The notes below the pieces were generated by a model, which was not told the origin of the DNA, made no database searches, and was given only the letters and a program-made list of their open reading frames with translations. Positions 1 through 7,093 of a stretch of 15,554 bases of DNA are shown in pieces. This stretch comes from Promethearchaeota archaeon. Lineage in GTDB: Archaea; Asgardarchaeota; Lokiarchaeia; Sigynarchaeales; SOKP01. The position numbers and the translations under genes were made by a program. The stretch lies in NCBI GenBank assembly GCA_013375495.1, contig JABXKC010000051.1, forward strand, positions 1 to 15,554. The letters are read 5' to 3'. Numbering within the stretch: the stretch's first letter is position 1; each line of letters starts with the position of its first letter.

Positions 1-77
1 GGTATCGCGTTTTAATTTATTTAAAATGGAAAAAATCAAAAGTATACTAATGGATCTATCTCAAGATATTTCAAAAC
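1..77. repeat. Left copy of 77-bp exact terminal direct repeat
   Basis: These 77 bases, inside the IclR coding sequence, are identical to the last 77 bases of the window. An exact same-orientation overlap at both ends is the usual sign of a contig that closes on itself. The length of 77 equals a k-mer size widely used by short-read assemblers, so the repeat probably exists once per loop rather than twice. Confidence 0.97.
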
Positions 78-97
78 GGTTATTTAATAATATGTAA
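1..97 (+). CDS. IclR-family regulator, C-terminal end (continues from the right edge)
   Basis: Position 1 is the third base of a codon. Reading from position 2 gives V-S-R-F-N-L-F-K-M and continues to a TAA at 95-97. This is the last helix of an IclR effector-binding domain, which typically follows an 'SISGP' strand. That strand is encoded just before the right edge of the window, and the reading frame carries across without a break because positions 1-77 repeat 15478-15554. Joined, the two pieces encode 261 residues, a normal length for the family. On its own this segment has no start codon. See the entry at 14789 for domains and role. Confidence 0.9.
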   Translation, partial: VSRFNLFKMEKIKSILMDLSQDISKRLFNNM

Positions 98-129
98 TTT
101 ATATATAAGTTTTATAAGAGGAAATCGAA

Positions 130-237
130 ATGATGGATTCAAAAAATTTACATCATAATTCAAAAGAAATTAGAGACAAACTACGTTTATTAACTTATCA
201 ATTAAGAAATGGCTTTAGAAATCTTAACAAAAAATAG
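130..237 (+). CDS. Possible small protein, 35 aa, unknown
   Basis: An ATG at 130 is preceded by a fair ribosome-binding site (AGAGGAAA, spacing about 6) and opens 35 codons ending in TAG. The product is polar and basic (MMDSKNLHHNSKEIRDKLRL at its start, ending NLNKK), with no membrane segment, cysteine motif or recognisable domain. The middle could form one amphipathic helix. It lies between the IclR stop and the first metalloenzyme gene. I do not recognise it. It may be a genuine micropeptide, or chance in AT-rich DNA that contains several decayed genes; the ribosome-binding site is the only positive argument. Confidence 0.3.
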   Translation: MMDSKNLHHNSKEIRDKLRLLTYQLRNGFRNLNKK

Positions 238-298
238 GATTAAGGTTAATAAATTATAAATTAATCAAACTATCGATTTAAAATGTGAGGTGATAAAA

Positions 299-1306
299 AT
301 GTCTGTTATTAAATGGAGTAAATTTGCTGAAAAAACAATTAAAGAATTGGCAAGAGTTAAGGAAGGGGAAAATCTTTTAATATTAGCTGATATTAATACA
401 AATACGGATATAGCAGAAGCTTGCTTAGCTGCAGGGCTTGAAAATACTTCCAATGCTCAGCTTTTAATAATTCGGAAGATATTAGATAATGAAAAAGGTG
501 GATTGAACCCAGTTATTCATAATGCAGTAGTGAATTCTGATATTGTAATAGGTTTATTTAAAGGATCAAAATTTTTTTCAACTAACACACGCAAAGAAGC
601 AGTTAAAAGAGGAACTCGTATTATTTCAACGCAACCAGGAGGTATTGAGGAATATATAATTCAAGCTGTAGTTGAAGCAGATTTCCAAAAGATGCGTAAT
701 AATGCTGAATTATTAGCTGATTTGTGGAAAAAATCGAAAAAGTGCCATATAACTTCTTCTGTTGGTACAGATATTAGCTTTGAATTTCAAGGAAGACCGA
801 TACATATTGGGGACGGAGCGGCAAAAGAACCGGGAGAGGTTCAATTTTTCCCTGGGGTGCAAGTACTAGTTGCTCCCATCGAAGAAACAATAAATGGAAA
901 GATTGTAGTAGATGGCGTTATAGTTCCAGGAGGTCTTGTGTCTTCGCCAGTGACTATAAAAATGGAAAGAGGCGTAATGGTAAATATTGAAGGTAAAGCA
1001 GACGCAAATTCATGGAAAAGTTGGCTCAGTTCTTTGAATGACCCTACTATATATAATTTATCACATTTCAATGTAGGATTAAATCCTAAAGCCAAGATGA
1101 ATAATAATGAAACTGAAGCTGAACGTGCAATTGGAGCTGTTACCTTTGGTTTTGGACATCAGCCGGAATTTCTTAAAGGCAATGTAACTAAAGGTAAACA
1201 TCATACAGAAGTAGTTTTAGCATCTCCAACTATTTGTATTGATGATAAAGTTGTGTCAAAAAATAATAAACTTAATGAGGAGCTAGGATTTATTAAAATG
1301 CTTTAA
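299..1306 (+). CDS. M29/NicX-like metalloenzyme, copy 1
   Basis: The product has 335 residues and is related to the family that groups M29 aminopeptidases (AmpS/aminopeptidase T, COG2309) with the Fe(II)-dependent 2,5-dihydroxypyridine dioxygenase NicX. Its length is nearer NicX (about 350) than classical M29 enzymes (about 410). Family landmarks in order are E-G-E-N-L-L-I-L-A-D near residue 25, V-G-T-D-I-S-F mid-protein, F-F-P-G-V-Q-V..A-P-I-E-E-T-I-N-G, and E-R-A-I-G-A-V-T-F-G-F-G. Putative metal ligands are H256, E275 and H302-x-E304. The last is Glu, whereas the two other intact copies have Asp. The start is ATG 299, 6 bases after GAGGTG; a GTG at 290 is part of that ribosome-binding site. 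No signal peptide is seen, so it should be cytoplasmic. Peptidase versus ring-cleavage or other chemistry cannot be decided from sequence. Confidence 0.85.
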   Translation: MSVIKWSKFAEKTIKELARVKEGENLLILADINTNTDIAEACLAAGLENTSNAQLLIIRKILDNEKGGLNPVIHNAVVNSDIVIGLFKGSKFFSTNTRKEAVKRGTRIISTQPGGIEEYIIQAVVEADFQKMRNNAELLADLWKKSKKCHITSSVGTDISFEFQGRPIHIGDGAAKEPGEVQFFPGVQVLVAPIEETINGKIVVDGVIVPGGLVSSPVTIKMERGVMVNIEGKADANSWKSWLSSLNDPTIYNLSHFNVGLNPKAKMNNNETEAERAIGAVTFGFGHQPEFLKGNVTKGKHHTEVVLASPTICIDDKVVSKNNKLNEELGFIKML

Positions 1307-1363
1307 TTTGGTAAATAAAAAATTATCTAGTTAAGCATGAATATTGTTTCACAAAATAAGGAG

Positions 1364-2155
1364 ATGGGATATTATACAGACCATAAATAAGAGTATGTGA
1401 ACAGAAATAACCAGCCCAAAGTAGAAACATATTTAAGTAGAAAACTGAATCCTGTAGTAATAATTCCCTTAGGATCAATTTAACAACATGGAATGCAATT
1501 CCCCTTAAGGACCGATTCTTTGTCAGCTATCAAATATGTAAAGCAATAGCCAAAAGAACCGATTCATTAGCATTACCAATAACTTGGGTAGGATATTCAG
1601 AATACCATATGGGTTTTAAAGGAACTATTACTTTCAGTCAAGATACATTATTCGGATTATAACGGATACAATCAGGAGCCTTTCTTACCATGGATTAAAA
1701 AGAATTTTAATTGTAAACTTTCATGGAGGAAATACAGATATTTTAAATTTTACTGTAAAAAAATTAGTAGAAAATATAAATATAATAACCAATAATTTAG
1801 AGAACCAAGATCCGTTTACTACTCTAAAAAATTTTGATATACATGCAGGGAAAGAAGAAACATTGTTTATGCTAAATTTGTTTCCAGAACTTGTAGATAA
1901 AGATAAAATGATTGAGTGGAAGCCAACGACTAATTTCCCAAAAACAATAGCATAAGCTAGGAAGCTTTGTTTAGGAGGGAATAATAATTGTCAACAATTT
2001 TAAAAATTGCCATGTTATATATGCCTGATACTCACGAATTAACTTCATCGGGAGTATATGGAATAGGAGATATAATGGGTGCTACTAAAGAAGAAGGGAA
2101 GAAATTATTTTTTGATAAGGTGGTTAATAAATTAGTAAATTTAATAAGGCTATGA
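1364..2155 (+). pseudogene. Creatininase-family amidohydrolase, inactivated
   Basis: Several frames together spell a creatininase/creatinine amidohydrolase (PF02633) protein. An AAGGAG site precedes ATG 1364, then come V-V-I-I-P-L-G-S-I-stop-Q-H-G (family G-S-x-E-Q-H-G, with the catalytic-site GAA now TAA), L-R-T-D, Y-S-E-Y-H-M-G-F-K-G-T-I, and I-L-I-V-N-F-H-G-G-N-T-D (metal-site motif). These are followed by D-I-H-A-G-K-E-E-T-L-F-M-L, F-P-E-L-V-D, and finally S-S-G-V-Y-G...A-T-K-E-E-G-K-K-L-F. Stops occur early (8 codons in), at the Glu position, after F-G-L near 1660 and after K-T-I-A near 1955. Frame changes occur around 1535, 1680 and 1960. All landmarks keep their normal order, so the gene was once complete. 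The intact enzymes hydrolyse cyclic or linear amides at a two-metal site. It lies between two M29/NicX-like genes, probably as part of the same former operon. Confidence 0.88.
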
Positions 2156-2269
2156 GATAAAGTAGTTTAATAATTTTTTACAAGATAGTTTTATGGTAAC
2201 GAGTTGAAAAGATAGTATTATTAATTAATAAACATTTCAAGAAAATATAGTAATGGGAGGTTAATTAAG

Positions 2270-3292
2270 ATGTATTTTTATCAATATGAATTAGGAAAAG
2301 CTGCAAATATTCTTACTGAAGAGTCATTTAAGTTAAAAACCGGGGAGACTTTCGTTATTACAGCAGATACTGAAACTGATCCTTTGGTTGTTGATGCCGT
2401 TGCAACTGCAGCATTTACAATTGGTGCAAAGCCTATGGTTATTTGGTTAGCATCTCCTCTGATAGAAGGAAAATTAGCAGATTCAATATTACCAATAGAA
2501 TCTTTGACGGGAGCCTTGAGGGGAGCAGATGCTTGGCTACAACTAAATAATAAACCAATATTATATTCAACTCCCGGTCAAGTTGCACTGAAGGAAAATA
2601 AAAATCTTCGATATTTGGGGCTTAATGGTGCAACGATTAGTATGATGGTTCGATGTATTGGTCGAGTTGATTATCCAAATTTAAAGAAATTTCTTCAGGA
2701 GGTAGGAAATCTTACTAACAAAACAAAACATATTCGTATGACTAGTCCAGCAGGAACAGATGTTGAATTTGATAATGTCCCTGCTGTTAATGTTAGCATT
2801 GAAAATGGCTATGCTGATAAGCCTGGAATACATTGGATGGCAGGTCAAATCGGATGGTTACCAGATCGTAAATCACTCAACGGAATTATTGTTTTTGATG
2901 GTTCACTTGTACCACCATGTGGAGTGCTCAGCGAGCCAATTTGTTTGACAATGAAAGAAGGAGTCATTGTTAAAATTGAAGGTGGAGCTCAAGCACGAGA
3001 ATTTGAGCAATGGTTAAACAGGCTTAATCATTCTCAGATGAGGAAAGTAGCTCATGCAACATACGGATTCCTTCCTGGCGCTAAACTTTCAGGGAACATC
3101 GCAGAGGATGAAAGAATCTGGGGTTGTACTGTGTGGGGTTTTGGTTCTACAAATAGGGAGTCAGCACCTTCACATACAGATGGAATTTGTTTGGACACTT
3201 CTGTGTGGTTAGATGGAAAGCAATTAACAAATAAAGGAAAAGTAGTAGAGGAAAATTTAATAGAATTAGCAAAGAAGCTTGAGGAAATTTAA
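2270..3292 (+). CDS. M29/NicX-like metalloenzyme, copy 2
   Basis: This 340-residue protein belongs to the same M29/NicX-like family as the gene at 299 but to a clearly different subgroup. Landmarks are K-T-G-E-T-F-V-I-T-A-D-T-E-T (about 22-35), S-P-A-G-T-D-V-E-F, L-N-G-I-I-V-F-D-G-S-L-V-P-P, K-I-E-G-G, and E-D-E-R-I-W-G-C-T-V-W-G-F-G. Putative metal ligands are H262, E281 and H302-x-D304 in the motif S-H-T-D-G-I-C-L-D. The H-to-E spacing of 19 residues equals that in the other two intact copies. The start is ATG 2270 after GGGAGGT at 2254-2260. No signal peptide is present. The gene sits 177 bp upstream of the binding-protein gene of the importer, so it may act on imported substrate. The exact reaction is unknown. 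Confidence 0.85.
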   Translation: MYFYQYELGKAANILTEESFKLKTGETFVITADTETDPLVVDAVATAAFTIGAKPMVIWLASPLIEGKLADSILPIESLTGALRGADAWLQLNNKPILYSTPGQVALKENKNLRYLGLNGATISMMVRCIGRVDYPNLKKFLQEVGNLTNKTKHIRMTSPAGTDVEFDNVPAVNVSIENGYADKPGIHWMAGQIGWLPDRKSLNGIIVFDGSLVPPCGVLSEPICLTMKEGVIVKIEGGAQAREFEQWLNRLNHSQMRKVAHATYGFLPGAKLSGNIAEDERIWGCTVWGFGSTNRESAPSHTDGICLDTSVWLDGKQLTNKGKVVEENLIELAKKLEEI

Positions 3293-3468
3293 TTTTATAT
3301 TAAGGATAATAAAACATGATTCAGATAAATAAAATCTAGACTTGCTTGTAGCGGTATAAACTAGGTTTGCGAAAAAAAATAAATTGAGGGGGGGGATATG
3401 AATATTATATAAGAAGCACATGAAGAAATTCTGTTAAATTCAAAATTTTTAAGGAGGTTTATTTAATT
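3293..3468. other. Intergenic leader with G8 run and 4-codon minigene
   Basis: The spacer before the binding-protein gene contains a run of eight G (3388-3395) that acts as an extreme Shine-Dalgarno-like tract two bases before ATG 3398. That ATG opens only M-N-I-I before TAA at 3410-3412. Reading on in the same frame gives E-A-H-E-E-I-L-L-N-S-K and then a stop, so this may be the stub of a lost small gene or a leader minigene. No convincing sigma-A promoter was found here. Confidence 0.3.
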
Positions 3469-5085
3469 ATGTTAAGCGGGAAAAATAAAATATTATTGAT
3501 TGCTTTGTGCATGATAGGAATATTGATTAGTGTATCAGGTATAGGTGTTACTTCTAGCATAGTACGATATAGCTCTGATTGGCCAGTTATAATTGATCCA
3601 TCTGTTGGTTCAGACTGTCAAGGCGTAACAGCAATAGTTAATCTTTTTGATCCGTTAGTCTCTGCAGATACCAAAGGAAATGTTATACCCCATATTGCAG
3701 AAAGTTGGGATGTATCATCTGATGGCTTGACTTATACCTTCTACTTACGTCCAGGAATTAAATTTCATGATGGGAGTGAGCTAACGGCTGAAGATGTTAA
3801 GTTCAGCATGGATCGTATGTTAACAATAGGAGAAGGGATATCATATCTTTGGTTGGAGAATATACAAGAAACAGAAGTTATTGATAAATATACTGTAGCA
3901 TTTCATATGAAAACTATTTTTGGGCCATTTCTTGTTACTTTACCTTCTTTCTATATTGTAAATAAAGAATTAATTATGGCAAATATTAAAAAACCAGGGA
4001 TATATGATGATATGGGTGACTATGGTAGAGGATATGTTATTGATCACGATGCCGGTTCTGGCCCCTATGTACTTAAAGACTTCACTGGCGAGTATATACT
4101 TATGGAAAAGAATCCCAATTATTTCTTAGATATTAATTCTGCCCCGGATGAATTTAAAATGATTGGGTCAACTGAACCAATATTATTGAAAACATTGATG
4201 GCTCGTCGAGAGTTAGAGATGACCAATAGGTGGATGGGCTCTGAAACACTTAAGTCTTTGGCAGAAATTGAAGATGTAGAGATTGCTCAATGGCGTGGTG
4301 GCGGTATGGAATATATCACTATGAATACTCGTAAACCGCCACTTGACGATATTCACGTCCGAAAAGCATTAGCTTGGGCTTTTGATTATGAAATGGCTGT
4401 AAAACTAGTTCCCGGATCTGTTCAAGCAAGAGGGCCAGTACCATTGCTTATTCCTGGAAGTGATCCTAATAGTTTTCAATATCATCTTGACATAGAGAAA
4501 GCAAAGTTGGAGTTAAAACAGTCGAAATACTATGGTCATTTTGACGAATATCCTATAGAGATCGAGTGGAATACCAATAAATATATGGAGAAACAAGCTA
4601 TGCTGCTTATGGCAAATGCTAGTGATATTGGCTTAACTCTTAACGTTGTAGAAACAACTTGGGCATTGTTCTGTTCAGATAGCGCGTCAATAGAGGCAAC
4701 TCCTCACCTTCATGTTTTATCTGCCAACTCTTACTATCCAGAAGCAGCTTCTTTACTTCAAGCACGCTATCATTCTTCGACAGCTGGTACCTGGTTACAA
4801 GGAGAATGGTTGCTTGATCCTGTGTTAGATGAAATGATTGAAAATGCAATTGCCACTAAGGATAAGGATGAAAGATATGCTAAATACATAGAAATTACAA
4901 GATATGTAATAGATCTTTGTCCGACTATTTTTACAATAGAAACTCCAGAACGTCGTGCATATCAGTCAGCTTATATGGATTGGCCTGCAGCTAAAGGGGA
5001 GGCAGTTCCAGTCTATAAATATGATAATTCTATGCGGTATATTAAAGTATATCCTGAAAAAAGAGAAAAATTATTGAAAAAATAA
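3469..5085 (+). CDS. ABC transporter substrate-binding protein, family 5 (DppA/OppA-like)
   Basis: The 538-residue product is an extracytoplasmic solute-binding protein (SBP_bac_5) that would deliver a peptide, opine, metal chelate or similar ligand to the permeases encoded downstream. The family core is visible: D-P-L-V-S-A-D..G-N-V-I-P-H-I-A-E-S-W-D, then L-R-P-G-I-K-F-H-D-G-S-E-L-T-A-E-D-V-K-F-S, and D-I-H-V-R-K-A-L-A-W-A-F-D-Y near residue 290. Residues 5-30 are a basic start plus a hydrophobic stretch, i.e. a signal peptide or anchor. There is no normal lipobox: Cys14 is preceded by Leu and sits inside the hydrophobic core. Gram-positive binding proteins are usually lipoproteins, so this one is either cleaved and released or held by an uncleaved helix. 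ATG 3469 follows AAGGAGGT with a slightly long spacing of about 10. Confidence 0.93.
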   Translation: MLSGKNKILLIALCMIGILISVSGIGVTSSIVRYSSDWPVIIDPSVGSDCQGVTAIVNLFDPLVSADTKGNVIPHIAESWDVSSDGLTYTFYLRPGIKFHDGSELTAEDVKFSMDRMLTIGEGISYLWLENIQETEVIDKYTVAFHMKTIFGPFLVTLPSFYIVNKELIMANIKKPGIYDDMGDYGRGYVIDHDAGSGPYVLKDFTGEYILMEKNPNYFLDINSAPDEFKMIGSTEPILLKTLMARRELEMTNRWMGSETLKSLAEIEDVEIAQWRGGGMEYITMNTRKPPLDDIHVRKALAWAFDYEMAVKLVPGSVQARGPVPLLIPGSDPNSFQYHLDIEKAKLELKQSKYYGHFDEYPIEIEWNTNKYMEKQAMLLMANASDIGLTLNVVETTWALFCSDSASIEATPHLHVLSANSYYPEAASLLQARYHSSTAGTWLQGEWLLDPVLDEMIENAIATKDKDERYAKYIEITRYVIDLCPTIFTIETPERRAYQSAYMDWPAAKGEAVPVYKYDNSMRYIKVYPEKREKLLKK

Positions 5086-5115
5086 TCAAAAGAAAAATGA
5101 AAAGGAGAATAATTA

Positions 5116-5157
5116 TTTGTTAAGAAGGAGACCTTTTTAGGTTTCCTTCTTAACAAA
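5116..5157 (+). promoter_or_regulatory. 18-bp intercistronic stem-loop between binding protein and permease
   Basis: The arms 5116-5133 and 5140-5157 pair over 18 bp (core GTTAAGAAGGAGACC with GGTTTCCTTCTTAAC, one G-U pair), and the loop is TTTTTA. It is not followed by a T tract, so it is not a textbook intrinsic terminator. Hairpins at this place in binding-protein operons often stabilise the upstream message and reduce expression of the permeases. The left arm contains an AAGGAG that the right arm would mask. The permease ATG lies only 9 bases after the stem. Confidence 0.75.
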
Positions 5158-5165
5158 AGAAGACC

Positions 5166-6194
5166 ATGAAAAGAAGCATGATATCTATAAAAAGAACATT
5201 CTATTCTATATTTGTTTTATGGGGTCTTTCTGTGTTTATTTTTGTTATTTCACGGATTGTACCAGGTGATCCAGCAAGGATGGCCTTAGGAGCGAGAGCT
5301 AGCGAAGCAGTACTACAACGTTTTAGAATTGCAATGCATTATGATAAGAATATCGTCATTCAATATTATTACTGGTTTAAAGATGTTCTCCATGGTGACT
5401 TCGGAATATCTCTCGTTACAAAACATCCTGTTTTGGAAGATATCAGTCGAGTTCTTCCAGCGAGCTTGGAGCTTGCTATATTTGCTTTTATCTTTATAAT
5501 AACTGTAGGAATTACTATTGGAGTTATTTCAGCTCGATATCATAATACTTGGGTAGATAACTTAGGGCGACTTGCTGCATATTTTGGAATTGTAACACCT
5601 TCATTTGTATTTGCAATTATGGGTATGTTAATTTTTTGTTATATACTTGAGGTTCTTCCTACTATGGGAAGACTTAGTCCAGAATTAGTATATCCACCAA
5701 AGATAACGGGTTTATTGACAATTGATGCATTAATTCAAGGTAATTTTATAGTTTTTATTGATTCTTTTAAACATTTAATATTACCGGCTGTTAGTTTAGG
5801 TCTATTAGGAATGGCAGAAGATGCAAGAATCACTCGATCTTCCGTTTATAATAATCTAAGAAAAGATTATATTGTAGCTGCCCAATCCTATGGTATTCCT
5901 GATAGAGTTATTATGTTCCGCGACCTATTGAAGCCTTCTCTTATCCCAGTTGTATCTATCCTTGCTTTACAATTTGGCTCTATTTTGTCACAAGCTTTTC
6001 TTGTTGAGTTGATTTTTAATTGGCCTGGATTTGCTCGTTATGGGATGACTGCTATAATACAAAAAGACCTTAATGCGATATCTGGGGTAGTCCTAATGCT
6101 GGGTATATTTCGTATAAGTGGTAATATTATTGTAGATTTTATTGTCAATTTACTTGATCCCCGAATTCAATTAATAAGGGAAAGGAGCGAATAG
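5166..6194 (+). CDS. Peptide-type ABC transporter permease (DppB-like)
   Basis: The 342-residue inner-membrane permease has the normal length and plan of DppB/OppB proteins. An N-terminal helix (about 9-29) ends in R-I-V-P-G-D-P-A-R, followed by an extracytoplasmic loop containing G-D-F-G-I-S and then five further hydrophobic segments. The cytoplasmic EAA-type loop that docks on the ATPase is visible as D-Y-I-V-A-A-Q-S-Y-G-I-P. It is followed by K-P-S-L-I-P-V-V, F-N-W-P-G-F-A-R-Y-G and the C-terminal L-D-P-R-I. The ribosome-binding site before ATG 5166 is weak (AAAGAAGA) and next to the upstream hairpin; ATG 5178, four codons in, is an alternative start. It should pair with the permease encoded 5 bp downstream to form the channel. 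Confidence 0.93.
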   Translation: MKRSMISIKRTFYSIFVLWGLSVFIFVISRIVPGDPARMALGARASEAVLQRFRIAMHYDKNIVIQYYYWFKDVLHGDFGISLVTKHPVLEDISRVLPASLELAIFAFIFIITVGITIGVISARYHNTWVDNLGRLAAYFGIVTPSFVFAIMGMLIFCYILEVLPTMGRLSPELVYPPKITGLLTIDALIQGNFIVFIDSFKHLILPAVSLGLLGMAEDARITRSSVYNNLRKDYIVAAQSYGIPDRVIMFRDLLKPSLIPVVSILALQFGSILSQAFLVELIFNWPGFARYGMTAIIQKDLNAISGVVLMLGIFRISGNIIVDFIVNLLDPRIQLIRERSE

Positions 6195-6199
6195 ATAAG

Positions 6200-7090
6200 A
6201 TGAAAAAGACTATTTTTAGCCAAGTATTAACCTCAAAAAAATGGGAGAATGTACAAAGAAGTTGGTATAAATTTTCTCGAAATCGTCTATCTATTATAGG
6301 ATTGATCGTAGTTTTTATTATTATATTTCTTGCAATATTTGCTCCTTTTATTACGGTTCATCCCGAATCTGTTAGTAGATATGTGAATTTTTCTGAGTCA
6401 AAGCAGCCGCCTTCTTTAAGTTATCCCTTTGGGACTGATATATATGGCCGGGATATATTCACACGTACTATATATGCTTTCAGGATTTCTTTGTTAATGT
6501 CTTTTGTGGTTCTTTCAATATCGGTACCTATGGGAGTAACTCTAGGACTTATTGCGGGATATTTTAAAGATTCATGGATCGATATTTTAATTATGCGAAT
6601 TACAGATATTTTTCTTTCCATTCCTGCATTAATTCTTGCACTATCAATTTGTGCTATTCTTCCTCGTAATCTAACTACTACCATGATAGCTATATCTTTT
6701 GTATGGTGGACATGGTATTGCAGAATGACATACGGAATCGTTACCTCAGTGCGAGGTGAATTTTTTATTCAAGCTGTTGAATTAATTGGTGCAGGAAAAT
6801 TACATATTCTTTTTAAAGAAATTCTTCCTAATTGTCTTTCAGAAATTGTTACTAAAATGACATTAGATGTAGGATCTGTTATTTTAATAGGATCGAGTCT
6901 TAGTTTTGTAGGACTTGGTGCCCAACCTCCTACTGCTGACTTGGGAAGTATGATTGCTGGTGGAGCTAAATACTTACCTGACCTATGGTGGATGTCAATG
7001 TTTCCTAGTATTGCCCTAGTAATGATTGTGTTAGGATTTAACCTTCTAGGAGATGGGATTCATGATATATTTACAGTTGGGGAGGGTTAA
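6200..7090 (+). CDS. Peptide-type ABC transporter permease (DppC-like)
   Basis: This 296-residue membrane protein is the second half of the transporter channel. It has the DppC hallmarks: a cytoplasmic N-terminus with W-Y-K-F-S-R-N-R-L-S-I-I-G before the first helix, then the P-F-G-T-D-I-Y-G-R-D-I-F-T-R motif near residue 75. Further helices follow, then the EAA-type loop A-V-E-L-I-G-A-G-K and the stretch L-S-F-V-G-L-G-A-Q-P-P. The C-terminus, L-G-D-G-I-H-D-I-F-T-V, replaces the commoner G-D-x-L-R-D-x-x-D-P-R ending. ATG 6200 is served by AAAGGAG at the very end of the upstream permease gene, which suggests translational coupling. The next gene begins 3 bp after the stop. Confidence 0.94.
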   Translation: MKKTIFSQVLTSKKWENVQRSWYKFSRNRLSIIGLIVVFIIIFLAIFAPFITVHPESVSRYVNFSESKQPPSLSYPFGTDIYGRDIFTRTIYAFRISLLMSFVVLSISVPMGVTLGLIAGYFKDSWIDILIMRITDIFLSIPALILALSICAILPRNLTTTMIAISFVWWTWYCRMTYGIVTSVRGEFFIQAVELIGAGKLHILFKEILPNCLSEIVTKMTLDVGSVILIGSSLSFVGLGAQPPTADLGSMIAGGAKYLPDLWWMSMFPSIALVMIVLGFNLLGDGIHDIFTVGEG

Positions 7091-7093
7091 TTT

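Noticed and set aside
290..298. GTG 290 as start of the first M29/NicX-like gene
   Set aside because: The GTG is part of the GAGGTG ribosome-binding site, and ATG 299 stands at the right distance from it.
841..1095. Minus-strand open frames here and at 6421-6684, 7087-7281, 13254-13505, 15274-15516
   Set aside because: They lie opposite well-supported + strand genes, have no domain features, and are explained by codon composition of the sense strand.
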